Shown one piece after another: positions 30,822 to 39,846 of a stretch of DNA of 64,000 nt. The stretch lies in contig NZ_LMMU01000007.1 of assembly GCF_001422375.1 (NCBI RefSeq), positions 125,006 through 189,005 of the forward strand. Direction: 5' to 3'. Each line of letters begins with the position of its first letter. Positions within the stretch are counted from its first letter, which is position 1. This DNA comes from Methylobacterium sp. Leaf99. GTDB lineage: Bacteria; Pseudomonadota; Alphaproteobacteria; Rhizobiales; Beijerinckiaceae. Under the pieces are notes generated by a model. The model did not search any database, was not told the origin of the DNA, and worked only from the letters and a program-made list of their open reading frames with translations. Position numbers and translations under genes: made by a program.

Positions 30822-30842
30822 TATGTCAATAACACTGACATA
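30822..30842. promoter_or_regulatory. Inverted repeat TATGTCA-N7-TGACATA, candidate MarR operator
   Basis: TATGTCA (30822-30828) and TGACATA (30836-30842) are perfect reverse complements, 14 bp apart centre to centre. The site ends 19 bp before the GTG of the MarR gene and 167 bp before ilvE. Palindromes of this size next to a marR-type gene usually serve for autoregulation; here it would block or shape the promoter of the MarR/PetR-like operon. The binding protein is inferred. Confidence 0.6.
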
Positions 30843-30861
30843 AACCGAGGCCGCTCCCGAC

Positions 30862-31479
30862 GTGACCCTCCCCGCCACCGAGAACGCCCCGGCCGAGAAC
30901 ACCGCGGTGGAGAACGCCGCGATCGAGAGCCCCGCCACCGAGAGCCCCGGCGACGACCTCATCGAGCTGCTGTTCTTCGCCTATCGCGATTTCGTCGGTG
31001 ACCCCGACCGCATCCTGGCGCAATACGGGTTCGGCCGGGCGCACCACCGGGTGCTGCACTTCGTCGACCGCTATCCGGGCCTGACCATCGCCGAACTCCT
31101 CGATATCCTGCGGATCACGAAGCAGAGTCTGAACCGGGTGCTGAAGGACCTCATCGAGCAGGACTACATCGTCCAGAAGACCGGGACGAGCGACCGGCGC
31201 CAGCGGCTGCTGTTCTGCACGGAACGCGGCACCGCCCTGGCCGGCGACCTCATCCGCGTGCAGACCCGCCGGGTGACGCGGGCCCTGGCCGATCCGGAGG
31301 ACGGGATTTTGGAAGTCGGGACTTCGGAGGACAAGTCTTCGGCGAGCGGGGCTTCATCCGGAAAATCTTCGGAGGGCGGGACCGTCTCGGCCCAGAACTT
31401 CCTGCTCGCCATGATCGAGCCCGAGGAGCGCGCCACCGTGCGCCGCCTCATGGCCCGCCGAGCCCGGAGCGCCGCCTGA
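30862..31479 (+). CDS. MarR-family regulator, PetP-like
   Basis: The 205-residue product has a winged helix of the MarR type: YGFGRAHHRVLHFVDRYPGLTIAELLDILRITKQSLNRVLKDLIEQDYIVQKTGTSDRRQRLLF. The DRRQ wing and RVLKDL recognition helix are typical. The N-terminal 30 residues repeat AEN/IES-like motifs and a Ser/Gly-rich stretch (SEDKSSASGASSGKSSEGG) is inserted before the last helix, which is unusual. It shares one base with the response regulator start, as in the petP-petR pair of Rhodobacter capsulatus, where PetP and PetR affect cytochrome bc1 gene expression. The start is GTG at 30862, just after the operator-like repeat. Confidence 0.82.
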   Translation: MTLPATENAPAENTAVENAAIESPATESPGDDLIELLFFAYRDFVGDPDRILAQYGFGRAHHRVLHFVDRYPGLTIAELLDILRITKQSLNRVLKDLIEQDYIVQKTGTSDRRQRLLFCTERGTALAGDLIRVQTRRVTRALADPEDGILEVGTSEDKSSASGASSGKSSEGGTVSAQNFLLAMIEPEERATVRRLMARRARSAA

Positions 31480-32204
31480 TGTCCCTCCCCGGCCTGAAGG
31501 CCAGCGTCGAGCTGCCCGACCACGCGCCCCACGTCCTCGTGGTCGACGACGACCGGCGGGTGCGCGAGCTCCTCAGCCGCTTCCTCTACGAGCAGGGCTT
31601 CCGGGTCACCGCCGCCGCCAACGTCGCCGAGGCGCGCACCAAGGCGCAGTGCTTCGTGTTCGACGCCCTGGTGCTCGACGTGATGATGCCCGGCGAGAGC
31701 GGGTTCGACTACGCCCGCCAGGTCCGCGAGACCTCGCGGGTGCCGATCCTGATGCTCACCGCCCGCTCCAACCCTAACGACCGGGTCATGGGCCTCGAGA
31801 TCGGCGCCGACGACTACCTGCCGAAACCCTTCGAGCCGCGCGAGCTGATCCTGCGCCTCAACAACATCATCAAGCGGCGCGCGGAAGGGTCCCCGGCCCG
31901 CGAGCCCGGCCTCGAGACCGTGACCTTCGGCCCGTTTTCCTACCGCATCGACCGGGGCGAACTGCGCCGCGAGGACGAGACCATCCGCATCACCGAGCGC
32001 GAGCGCGAGATTCTCACCGTCCTGGCGCAGGCCGCCGGCGCCAATGTCGAGCGCGAGGCCCTAGCGGGCGCCGGCGGGTTGGCGGCCGAGCGCAGCATCG
32101 ACGTGCAGATCAACCGCCTGCGCCGCAAGACCGAGGTCGATCCGGCCAACCCCCTGTTCCTGCAGACCGTGCGGGGCGTCGGCTACCGCCTCGCCGTCGA
32201 CTGA
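31479..32204 (+). CDS. OmpR-family response regulator, PetR-like
   Basis: The 241-residue product has a receiver domain (HVLVVDDDRRVRELL, phosphoacceptor Asp67 in LVLDVMMPGESGFD, Thr in LMLTARS, Lys in DYLPKPFEPREL) and a winged-helix output domain (ITEREREILTVLAQAAG ... ERSIDVQINRLRRKTEVDP ... LQTVRGVGYRL). It is of the OmpR/PhoB group. Its start overlaps the MarR stop in TGATG, so translation is coupled; the histidine kinase follows after 6 bp. The three genes form one operon and one signalling unit. The closest known arrangement is petP-petR. The signal is unknown. Confidence 0.93.
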   Translation: MSLPGLKASVELPDHAPHVLVVDDDRRVRELLSRFLYEQGFRVTAAANVAEARTKAQCFVFDALVLDVMMPGESGFDYARQVRETSRVPILMLTARSNPNDRVMGLEIGADDYLPKPFEPRELILRLNNIIKRRAEGSPAREPGLETVTFGPFSYRIDRGELRREDETIRITEREREILTVLAQAAGANVEREALAGAGGLAAERSIDVQINRLRRKTEVDPANPLFLQTVRGVGYRLAVD

Positions 32205-32210
32205 TCGCCC

Positions 32211-33602
32211 ATGCCGCAGGCGCGCCCGCTGAACCGCCTGCTCGCGGCCCTCGCCCGGATGCCGCCGCCGCGCCGCCTGTGGCGGCTCCTCAGCCGCGCC
32301 ATCGGCGACGTGCTGCCCAAGGGCCTCTACGCGCGCTCGCTCATCATCATCATCGCCCCCGTGGTGCTGCTGCAATCGGTGATCGCCTACACCTTCATGG
32401 AGCGGCACTGGCAGCTCGTGACCCGTCGCCTGTCGGCGGCGGTGACGGCGGACGTCGCCGCCCTCATCGACGTCTACGAGAGCTACCCCCAGGACAAGGA
32501 CGCCGAGACCCTGACCCGCATCGCCGGGACGCGCCTCAACCTCGACCTCGACATCCTGAAGGGCGCGACGCTGCCCGTCGCCGGCCCGCGGCCGTTCTTC
32601 TCGATCCTCGACGAGGTCCTGTCCGACGAGATCAAGCGCCAGATCCGCCGGCCGTACTGGATCGACACGGTGGGCCGCTCCAGCCTCATCGAGATCCGTG
32701 TGGCGATTCCCGACGGGGTCCTGCGGGTCACGGCGCGGCGCAGCATGGCCTACGCCTCGAACTCGCACATCTTCCTCCTGTGGATGAGCGGCTCGTCCCT
32801 GGTGCTGCTCGGCGTCGCGATCCTGTTCCTGCGCAACCAGATCAAGCCGATCCTGCGCCTCGCCGCCGTGGCCGAGAGTTTCGGCAAGGGCCGCGAGATC
32901 GAGTTCCGTCCGCGCGGCGCCCGCGAGGTCCGCCAGGCCGGCCACGCCTTCATCGAGATGAAGCGCCGCATCGAGCGGGCCATGGAGCAGCGCACGACCA
33001 TGCTCAACGGCGTGAGCCACGACCTGCGCACCATCATCACCCGGTTCAAGCTCACCCTGGCGCTCATCGACCAGACGGCCGACGTCGAGGATCTCCAGCG
33101 CGACGTCGACGAGATGAGCCGGATGCTGGAAGCCTACCTCGCCTTCGCCCGGGGCGATTCCGGCGAGGCGGCGGTGCCCACCGACATGCGCGCCCTGCTG
33201 GAGGACCTGCGCACGGACGTGGAGCGCCTCGGCGCCCACGTGGAGGCCGTCGAGATCGAGGGTGAGGCCGAGGTCACCCTGCGGCCCGACGCCATCCGCC
33301 GCTGCCTGTTCAACCTCGCGGCCAACGCCGCGCGCTACGGCGACACCGTCGCGGTGGTGGGCCGGCGCGAGGTCCGCAGCTTCCTCGTCTCCATCGACGA
33401 CGACGGGCCGGGCATTCCCCTCGACCAGCGCGAGGAGGTGTTCAAGCCGTTCGTGCGCCTCGACGACGCGCGCCAGGATGCCGGCGGCTCCGGCCTCGGC
33501 CTCTCCATCGCCCGCGACATCGCCCGGGCGCATGGCGGCGACGTCAGCCTGCACGATTCTCCGTTGGGGGGCCTGCGCGCCACCGTGCGGATTCCGGCCT
33601 GA
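32211..33602 (+). CDS. EnvZ-like sensor histidine kinase
   Basis: The 463-residue kinase has two membrane helices (about 43-62 and 186-207) with a periplasmic sensor between them, a HAMP linker (NQIKPILRLAAVAESFGKGREIEFRPRGAREV), the phospho-accepting His270 in NGVSHDLRTIITRFKLTL, and the ATP-binding parts LFNLAANAARYG (N box), DDDGPGIP (G1) and GGSGLGLSIARDIARAHGG (G2). It lies 6 bp after the response regulator and surely phosphorylates it. The EnvZ family usually senses cell-surface or osmotic signals; here the sensor domain (64-185) has no recognised fold. Confidence 0.93.
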   Translation: MPQARPLNRLLAALARMPPPRRLWRLLSRAIGDVLPKGLYARSLIIIIAPVVLLQSVIAYTFMERHWQLVTRRLSAAVTADVAALIDVYESYPQDKDAETLTRIAGTRLNLDLDILKGATLPVAGPRPFFSILDEVLSDEIKRQIRRPYWIDTVGRSSLIEIRVAIPDGVLRVTARRSMAYASNSHIFLLWMSGSSLVLLGVAILFLRNQIKPILRLAAVAESFGKGREIEFRPRGAREVRQAGHAFIEMKRRIERAMEQRTTMLNGVSHDLRTIITRFKLTLALIDQTADVEDLQRDVDEMSRMLEAYLAFARGDSGEAAVPTDMRALLEDLRTDVERLGAHVEAVEIEGEAEVTLRPDAIRRCLFNLAANAARYGDTVAVVGRREVRSFLVSIDDDGPGIPLDQREEVFKPFVRLDDARQDAGGSGLGLSIARDIARAHGGDVSLHDSPLGGLRATVRIPA

Positions 33603-33703
33603 TGCGACCCTTGGCGCCGCGCACCCCGGAGTGCTAAGGGGGTGGACGTCATCATGATCCGACGGGCCGGTGCACCGGGTCCGCGTTGAGGCTGAGTGTC
33701 CCC

Positions 33704-33889
33704 ATGAACCCGCTGACCCCGATCCTGGCTCTCCTGCTCCTGCCCATCAGCGCCATCGGCCTGCTGCTCTACACGGATACGGGCATCGAGCCGGCCCTGT
33801 TCTACTCCACCGTGAAGACCTTCGTGGTGCTGTTCATCATCGCCGGCGGCCTCTGCTTCGCCGCCAGCCGCCTCGCCGAGCGCGCCTGA
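33704..33889 (+). CDS. Small two-helix membrane protein
   Basis: The 61-residue product has two hydrophobic segments, PILALLLLPISAIGLLLYT and TFVVLFIIAGGLCFAASRLA, separated by a short loop. It ends with AERA. No family is recognised. It stands 101 bp after the histidine kinase on the same strand and before a good terminator, so it may be the last gene of that operon and could be a small regulator of the kinase, but this is guesswork. ATG at 33704 is preferred to a TTG at 33686. Confidence 0.65.
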   Translation: MNPLTPILALLLLPISAIGLLLYTDTGIEPALFYSTVKTFVVLFIIAGGLCFAASRLAERA

Positions 33890-33919
33890 GCTTTTTTCGG
33901 TTTTTTCGATGTGAGTGTG

Positions 33920-33951
33920 CGGCCCGGACCTTTGGTTCGGGCCGTTTTCGT
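33920..33951 (+). terminator. Rho-independent terminator of the kinase operon
   Basis: CGGCCCG (33920-33926) pairs with CGGGCCG (33938-33944) and is followed by TTTTCGTTT. It lies 30 bp after the small membrane gene. A T-rich run (CTTTTTTCGGTTTTTTCG) precedes it. Confidence 0.8.
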
Positions 33952-34358
33952 TTCAAAGGATCTTCACTTGATCGGCTCGGGGATGGGCCGGGCGCGGACC
34001 CCCTCGCCTCCCAGGCCAACGGTCTCACACAGCGGCGAGATCGCCGATCGCTCCGATAGGGCGCGGGTCCCCCCTCCCCCTGGCGGCAGGGCGATGGCAG
34101 ATGAACCGCGACGGGCCCCCTCTCCTGTTTGGGAGAGGGCTGGGGTGAGGGTCGTGGACTCTCCGAAAAGTTCGCACACCTCACCCTGTCCCTCTCCTTC
34201 CAGGAGAGGGGACCCGCGCTATCCGCGGGAGATGTGAATGTCGTCGCCTGGAACGACAGGAAGCCCGTCGCGCCTCACGCCTTCAGTCTTCGCGCGGCAA
34301 TGCCTCGGCGGGCCCGTGACCCCGGTCCGCCGCGAGGGGAACGCGAACCGAAAAACGA
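33952..34358. other. Intergenic region with one copy of the three-hairpin repeat
   Basis: About 400 bp between convergent genes with no supported gene. It contains the repeat copy at 34118-34215 and less regular GC-rich palindromes around 34040-34110. The last 140 bp before the RND stop codon show nothing I can name. Confidence 0.5.
34118..34215. repeat. Three-hairpin intergenic repeat, copy A
   Basis: Copy A of the family: outer hairpin CCCTCTCCT/GGGAGAGGG, a central stem from GGGGTGAGG to CCTCACCC (less perfect here than in the other copies), and a second hairpin CCCTCTCC/GGAGAGGG, ending GGGACCC. It lies between the kinase operon and the RND pump gene, which converge. The same design occurs at 43406, 47025 and 51417. 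Confidence 0.85.
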
Positions 34359-37300
34359 TCACTCCGCCGCGATGCGCGGCGAGAACCCCTTGCGGTCGTT
34401 GGCCGACGCGGCCGGCAGGGCGAAGGGGCCGTCCTCCGGCTCGTCCTTGCGGCCGATGAAGCGGGCGAACAGCCGCACGAACAGGCGCGAGAGGTCGTCG
34501 ACGAGGACGAAGATCGCCGGGACGAAGATCAGGGACAGGCCCGTCGAGACGATGAGGCCGCCGATGACCGCGATGGCCATGGGGGCGCGGAACTCGCCGC
34601 CGATGCCGAGCGCCATGGCCGAGGGCACCATCCCCGCCGCCATGGCGATGGTGGTCATCACGATGGGCCGCGCGCGTTTGCGACCCGCGTCGATGATGGC
34701 GGTGGCCCGGTCGACGCCCTTGGCCATCTCCTCGAGGGCGAAGTCCACCAGCATGATGGCGTTCTTCGTCACCACGCCCATGAGCATCAGGATGCCGATG
34801 ACCACCGGCATGGAGATGGGCTTGTTGAAGATGAGCAGGCCGAGGATCGCTCCGCCGATGGAGAGCGGCAGGGAGAACAGGATGGTCAGCGGCTGCAGGA
34901 AGTTGCCGAACAGCAGCACGAGGACGCCGAACACCATCATCAGGCCGGCGCCCATGGCGAGGGCGAAGCCCTCGAACACCTCGCCCATGACCTCGGCGTC
35001 GCCGGTCTGGCGGATGACGACGCCCGGCGGCAGGTCCTTGGCCGCCGGCAGGTCGAGGACGGCGGCGATGAGGGAGCCGAGGGCGTCCGAGCCCTCCATG
35101 TTGGCTTCCAGCGCCACGCGGACGGCGCGGTCGTAGCGGTCGATGGCGGTGGGGCCGCGCCCGAGGCTGAGGTCGGCCACCGTCGAGAGCGGCACGGAGG
35201 CGCCGCCCTTCACCGGCACCTTCAGGGTCTCCAACTGCGAGAGGTCGCCGCGCAGGCGCTCGGGCAGCATCACGCGGATCGGCACCTGCCGGTCGACGGC
35301 GTTGAACTTGGCGAGGTTGGCGCCGATGTCCCCGATGGTGCCGACCCGCACGGTCTCGGCGATGAGGTCCGTCGACACGCCGAGATCGGCCGCGACCCCG
35401 GCTTTCGGGCGGATGCGGATTTCCGTGCGGTCGAGGGGGGCGGTGGAGAGCACGTTGACGAGGTGGGGCACCGTCGCCGCCTCGCGCTGGAGCCGGGCGG
35501 CGACCTCGGCCACCACGGCCTTGTCCGGCCCCGAGATGATGAGGGTGAGGTCGCGCTGGCCGCTCTCGCGCAGGGCCCAGGAGCGGATGTCGGGCTCCTG
35601 GCGCAGGAGGGCGCCGATGGCGACGTCCATCTCCTTCTGGGTGCGAGCCCGCGCGTTCTTCGGCGTCAGGTTGATGGTGAAGGTGGCGAGCCGGACCTCC
35701 TTCTTGCCCGGCAATTGCCGTCCCCCGTCGACGAAGACGCTGCGCACCTCCGGCAGGGTCCGGATGCGGTCGACGAGGCCGTCGCTGACCCGGGTGGTGT
35801 CGGCGAGGCGCGCCCCCGGGGGGAGCTCGACGACGAAGATGGTGCGGGCGGCATCCTCGGCCGGGAGGAAGCCCGCCGGCAGGAGGCGCGTCGACAGGAT
35901 CGAGGCGGCAAAGCACGCCAGCCCGACCACCAGGGTGATGAACTTGTGGCGCACGGACCACGCCACCACGCGGGTATAGGCCCGCATGACCGGGCCCTCG
36001 CGCTCGTCCTCGGGACCGTGGTCGCGCAGGAAGTAGGCGGCGAGGAGCGGCGTGATCAGGCGGGCCACCAGCAGCGACATGAACACGGCGGCCGCGATGG
36101 TGAGGCCGAACTGCTTGAAGTACTGCCCGGCGATGCCGCTCATGAACGACACGGGGGCGAAGATCGCCATGATGGTCGCCGTGATGGCGATGACGGCCAG
36201 CCCGATCTCGTCGGCCGCCTCCAGGGCCGCGCGGTAGGGCGATTTCCCCATGCGCATGTGCCGGACGATGTTCTCGATCTCCACGATGGCGTCGTCGACG
36301 AGGATGCCGGTGACCAACGTGATGGCGAGCAGGCTGACGGCGTTGAGCGAGAAGCCCAGGGTGTTCATGATCCAGAACGTCGGCAGCACCGACAGGGGCA
36401 GGGCGATGGAGGCGATGAGGGTCGCGCGCCAGTCCCGCAGGAACAGGAACACCACGATGACGGCGAGCGCCGCGCCCTCGACGAGGCTGAGCATGGCCGA
36501 GTGGTAGTTGCCGACGGTGTTGGTGACGGAGGTGTCGATGAGGTCGAAGCGCACGCCCGGATGCTTGCCCCGGAGCTCGTCGATCTTCCTCGCCACGGCG
36601 GTGGCGACCTCGGCGTCGCTCGCCCCCGTGGCCCGCGAGATGGCGAAGGCGACCACGGGCTCGCCGTTGAAGCGCGCGAAGGTGCGCGGCTCCTCCGAAC
36701 CGTCGACCAGGGTCGCGAGCTCGTCGAGGCGGACCTTGCGGTTGCCCGGCACGATGATGGAAGTCTGCGCCAGGGTGTCGAGGCTCGCGGCCCCCGCCAG
36801 CGTGCGGATCGACTGCTCCTGGCCGCCGAGTTCGCCGCGCCCGCCGGCCATGTCGGCGGAGGTCAGGCGCAGCTGCCGGTTCACGTCTGCCGCCGTGATG
36901 CCGAGCGCCAGCAGGCGGTCGGGCTTCAGGGTGACGCGGATCTCGCGGGCGACGCCGCCGAGGCGCTCGACGCCGCCGACGCCCTTCACCCCCTGGATCT
37001 GGCGGGCGATGACGTCGTCGATGAGCCAGGACAGGTCCTCGGGCGTCATCGCCGGGGCGGCGGCGCCGTAGATCATGATCGGCAGGCCGGCGATCTCGAC
37101 GCGGTTGATGATCGGCTCGTCGATGGTGCGCGGCAGGTTCACCCGCACCTTCGAGATGGCGTCCTTGACGTCGTTGACCGCCCGGTCGGTGTTGGTCTCC
37201 AGGCGGAACTCGATGGTGGTGGTGGAGATGCCTTCGGTGATGGCCGAGATGGTGTGCTTGACGCCCTTCACGCCGGCCACGGCGTCCTCGATCACCTTCG

Positions 37301-37496
37301 TCACCTGCGTCTGCAGTTCGGACGGGGCGGAGCCGGCCTGCGTCACCGTGACGGCGACGATGGGGATGTCGATGTTGGGGAATCGGGTGATCGGCAGGGC
37401 GCGGAAGCTGACGAGGCCCAGCACCACCAGCACCAGGAACAGCACGATGGACGGGATCGGCTTGCGGATGGCCCAGGCGGAGACGTTGAGGCGCAT
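34359..37496 (-). CDS. RND efflux transporter, HAE1 family
   Basis: The 1045-residue inner-membrane protein has the RND layout: one N-terminal helix (KPIPSIVLFLVLVVLGLVSF), a large periplasmic loop, a helix group with the proton-relay Asp pair in GILVDDAIVEIENIVRHM, a second periplasmic loop, and a second helix group (IGILMLMGVVTKNAIMLVDFALEEM). It would pump hydrophobic or amphiphilic compounds or metals, driven by proton flow, together with the adaptor encoded 16 bp upstream. No outer-membrane factor gene is next to it. The substrate cannot be told from sequence. The gene is convergent with the kinase operon, with a repeat element between them. Confidence 0.94.
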   Translation of the reverse strand: MRLNVSAWAIRKPIPSIVLFLVLVVLGLVSFRALPITRFPNIDIPIVAVTVTQAGSAPSELQTQVTKVIEDAVAGVKGVKHTISAITEGISTTTIEFRLETNTDRAVNDVKDAISKVRVNLPRTIDEPIINRVEIAGLPIMIYGAAAPAMTPEDLSWLIDDVIARQIQGVKGVGGVERLGGVAREIRVTLKPDRLLALGITAADVNRQLRLTSADMAGGRGELGGQEQSIRTLAGAASLDTLAQTSIIVPGNRKVRLDELATLVDGSEEPRTFARFNGEPVVAFAISRATGASDAEVATAVARKIDELRGKHPGVRFDLIDTSVTNTVGNYHSAMLSLVEGAALAVIVVFLFLRDWRATLIASIALPLSVLPTFWIMNTLGFSLNAVSLLAITLVTGILVDDAIVEIENIVRHMRMGKSPYRAALEAADEIGLAVIAITATIMAIFAPVSFMSGIAGQYFKQFGLTIAAAVFMSLLVARLITPLLAAYFLRDHGPEDEREGPVMRAYTRVVAWSVRHKFITLVVGLACFAASILSTRLLPAGFLPAEDAARTIFVVELPPGARLADTTRVSDGLVDRIRTLPEVRSVFVDGGRQLPGKKEVRLATFTINLTPKNARARTQKEMDVAIGALLRQEPDIRSWALRESGQRDLTLIISGPDKAVVAEVAARLQREAATVPHLVNVLSTAPLDRTEIRIRPKAGVAADLGVSTDLIAETVRVGTIGDIGANLAKFNAVDRQVPIRVMLPERLRGDLSQLETLKVPVKGGASVPLSTVADLSLGRGPTAIDRYDRAVRVALEANMEGSDALGSLIAAVLDLPAAKDLPPGVVIRQTGDAEVMGEVFEGFALAMGAGLMMVFGVLVLLFGNFLQPLTILFSLPLSIGGAILGLLIFNKPISMPVVIGILMLMGVVTKNAIMLVDFALEEMAKGVDRATAIIDAGRKRARPIVMTTIAMAAGMVPSAMALGIGGEFRAPMAIAVIGGLIVSTGLSLIFVPAIFVLVDDLSRLFVRLFARFIGRKDEPEDGPFALPAASANDRKGFSPRIAAE

Positions 37497-37512
37497 GGCG
37501 TCGGGTCCGATC

Positions 37513-38739
37513 TCAGCGCGGCGGGTCTGAGCGGGGCGCGGCGTCGGCGGCGGCCGTCGCCGGCTGGACCGCCCGCACCCGGTCGCCGTCGCGCAGGAAC
37601 GAGCTGGCGCGCGCCACCACGGCCTCGCCGGCCTCGACGCCCGAGCGGACCTCCATGATGCCGTCGGCGGCGAGTCCCGGCACGATCCGGCGGGCCTCGA
37701 CCCGGTCGTCCTTCACCACGAACACCGACGCGGCCCCGTCCGTGGCGTAGAGCACCGCCGAGAGCGGCACGCCGATCCCGCGTCGGCGCGCCACCTCGAC
37801 CTTGCCGCGGGCGAAAGCGCCGATGCGGAGGGACGGGTCGGGCGAAAGCGCGATGCGGACCCGGCCGAGGCGCGTCATCCGGTCGACCTCCGGGTCGATG
37901 CGGCGGACGCGCCCGGTGAGGGTCCGGCCCTCCTCGCCCTCGAGGGTCACGGGATCGCCGAGCTTCAGGCGCGGCATCGAGACTTCCGGGATCTCGCCCT
38001 CGAGCTCGATCTCGCCCCGGGCGATGAGGCGGAACATCGGCTCCCCGACGGCACTCGCCGTGGCGCCGACCCGGGCGGTGCGCCGGCTGACGATGCCGCC
38101 CTCCGGCGCGCGGATGTCCGTGCGGGCGCGCCGCAGGGCGATCTCGGAGCCCTGCGCGCGGGCGGTGGCCCGGTCGGCCTCGGCGAGCTGGAGTCCGCCG
38201 CGGGCGGCGGCGACACGCCCCTCCCCGCCCTGCGCGGCCGAGACGCGCTGCTCCAGGACGGCGGCCGTGGCGTTGCCGGTCTTCACCAGGCTGCGGGCGC
38301 GCTCGAGGGCCAGGTTGGCCTCGGTCTGCGCCGCCTCCGCCTGGACGATCTGGCTGCGGGCCTGGACGATGGCGGCGTCGGCCCGGGCCAGGGCGGCGGC
38401 GTTGGCGGCCTCCTGCGTGACGATCATCTCCAGGGACAGGCGGGCCAGGGGCTGGCCCTTCTCCACCCGTGCGCCCTCCTCCACCAGGAGTTCGGTGATG
38501 CGGGTGCCCTCGATCTCGGGCGCCACCAGGATCTCGTCGCGGGGCACCAGGGTGCCGGTGACCACGGCCCGCTCGACCACCTCGCGCGCCTCGGCCGGCA
38601 CCACCGTGACGGCGGGGGCCAGGGCCGCCGCGTCGGGGACGGCGGCGGTCTCGGCGGCCTGCGCGGCGAACGGGATCGCGAACAGGATGGGGAAGAACAG
38701 GACGGGGAAGAGGACCGGCAGAAGCTGTCGCGCGCGCAT
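37513..38739 (-). CDS. RND periplasmic adaptor (membrane fusion protein)
   Basis: The 408-residue product has a signal sequence (RARQLLPVLFPVLFFPILFAIPFAAQAA) without an evident lipobox Cys and then the usual barrel-lipoyl-hairpin order: PRDEILVAPEIEGTRITELLVEEGARVEKGQPLARL, a coiled-coil hairpin of about 100 residues (AANAAALARADAAIVQARSQI and on), a return lipoyl half (RTDIRAPEGGIVSRR) and a beta-barrel. It forms the bridge between the RND pump and an outer-membrane channel. It is 16 bp upstream of the pump gene on the same strand, one operon. The LPVLFPVLFFPILF signal is itself a small internal repeat. Start ATG 38739 preferred to 38835. Confidence 0.92.
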   Translation of the reverse strand: MRARQLLPVLFPVLFFPILFAIPFAAQAAETAAVPDAAALAPAVTVVPAEAREVVERAVVTGTLVPRDEILVAPEIEGTRITELLVEEGARVEKGQPLARLSLEMIVTQEAANAAALARADAAIVQARSQIVQAEAAQTEANLALERARSLVKTGNATAAVLEQRVSAAQGGEGRVAAARGGLQLAEADRATARAQGSEIALRRARTDIRAPEGGIVSRRTARVGATASAVGEPMFRLIARGEIELEGEIPEVSMPRLKLGDPVTLEGEEGRTLTGRVRRIDPEVDRMTRLGRVRIALSPDPSLRIGAFARGKVEVARRRGIGVPLSAVLYATDGAASVFVVKDDRVEARRIVPGLAADGIMEVRSGVEAGEAVVARASSFLRDGDRVRAVQPATAAADAAPRSDPPR

Positions 38740-38960
38740 GGGGCTCTGGATTCGCTCGTTCTGCGCCCACCGGGCCGGTGATGTAGGCCCGGAGCCGTGA
38801 CGCCCGACACGGACCTTTTCAAGGCGTTCCCGCATCGTTCCGGCCCGCGATCATAGGCGACGCGGCGGGAAAAACGAAGGCGCGGGCGCAGGGCCGCAAC
38901 CGCGGCAGCCCTCGCGCGTTCTGACCTCAAGCATCCCGCAGCAGCCTGGGCGAACGCATC

Positions 38961-39134
38961 ATGAGCATCTTCCAGATCAAGCAGAAGACCAACGGCGCCG
39001 TCCTGTGGACCGGCAGCGCCGCCGATGCCGTGGCGGCCCTCGACGCCATGGCGCGCGAGGCCGGCTACATCGATTTCGCCGCCCTGCCGGAGACCATCCG
39101 GGCCGCCTGCCCAGAAGCCTCGAAGCTCGACTGA
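38961..39134 (+). CDS. Small conserved-looking hypothetical protein (57 aa)
   Basis: The product starts MSIFQIKQKTNGAVLWTG and continues with an amphipathic helix (SAADAVAALDAMAREAGY) and a second one (LPETIRAACPEAS). It has no signal or membrane helix. Codon use is GC-rich in third positions like the neighbours. A T run (GAGTTTTTTTCG) directly follows the stop and may mark its terminator. I know no family for it; its compact fold suggests a real protein. It is divergent from the RND adaptor. Confidence 0.55.
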   Translation: MSIFQIKQKTNGAVLWTGSAADAVAALDAMAREAGYIDFAALPETIRAACPEASKLD

Positions 39135-39193
39135 GTTTTTTTCGTTCACTGCGGACGGCGTCGGCGGCTCCTGCCACCGGCGCCGTTTGCATG

Positions 39194-39424
39194 TCAGGGC
39201 CCCGTGATGGCTTCCGTGAAGGGGAATTCGAGGACGATCTCCCCCTCCGCGTCGGTGACGACGACGACGGCCCGCATCAGCCGCTGGTCGCCGCTCGCCG
39301 CCCAGATCTCCCGCGCGAGCCGCCCGGCCTCGTCGAAGGCCTGATCGGCATCGCGCAGATGCCGGAACACCGGCTCGTGCGGCGCGTGATCGTCGATGGT
39401 GACGGTGAAGCGGTAGGCCGGCAT
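39194..39424 (-). CDS. DUF6894-like small protein
   Basis: A 76-residue protein, MPAYRFTVTIDDHAPHEPVFRHLRDADQAFDEAGRLAREIW, with strand-helix-strand look and ending VVTDAEGEIVLEFPF. This pattern (Tyr/Phe-rich first strand, DxxxAxxEAxRLAxEI helix, GxxVxxxPF end) is that of the DUF6894 family, which is abundant in Methylobacterium and Bradyrhizobium as several paralogues. The function is not known. It stands alone between the 57-residue gene and tRNA-Ser. Confidence 0.75.
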   Translation of the reverse strand: MPAYRFTVTIDDHAPHEPVFRHLRDADQAFDEAGRLAREIWAASGDQRLMRAVVVVTDAEGEIVLEFPFTEAITGP

Positions 39425-39491
39425 GGCGATTACGCCGATCGCCGGGCCGGGATGTCGTCCGGCCGGTTCATCGTGTGGTGCGGTTGAGGCG

Positions 39492-39581
39492 TGGCGGAGG
39501 GAGCGGGATTCGAACCCGCGATACCGTTTCCGGTATACACACTTTCCAGGCGTGCGCCTTCAACCACTCGGCCACCCCTCC
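39492..39581 (-). tRNA. tRNA-Ser (anticodon GGA)
   Basis: On the minus strand the 90-nt sequence begins GGAGGGGTGGCCGAGTGG, has the long variable arm of class II tRNAs, an anticodon loop CTGGAAA with GGA at its centre, a T arm GGGTTCGAATCCC, and ends with an encoded CCA. The acceptor stem GGAGGGG pairs with TCCCTCC (last pair G-T). It reads Ser codons TCC and TCT. No integrase gene or second attachment copy is seen near it. Confidence 0.96.
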
Positions 39582-39846
39582 AGCCCCCGCATCGCGACCG
39601 ACGGCGTCCGGGTGGTTGAACCGGGGGCCTGCAGGGTCGCCGCGATGGCGCGGGTGGCACGCTGTACAAGCCGTCTCGGCGGGGTGCAAGGCGCGATTCC
39701 ACGGTTCAGGGCGCGACGTGACGATTTTTGGCCGGCCGCGCCTGGGCGCGCCGGGACCGGGGGCCCTCAGATTCGCCGTTTTCGTCGGCGATCGTTCGCG
39801 GGTCCGGCTTCCCCGGGCACGAGCCCGCCGGAGCGCCAAGCCGACC

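Noticed and set aside
39492-39581. tRNA-Ser as an integration site of a mobile island
   Set aside because: No integrase, no second copy of the tRNA end and no composition change on either side.
39475-39846. N-terminal extension of the KpsT-like ATPase across tRNA-Ser
   Set aside because: It would translate the tRNA gene antisense and adds nonconserved basic sequence; GTG at 39847 starts the ABC domain.
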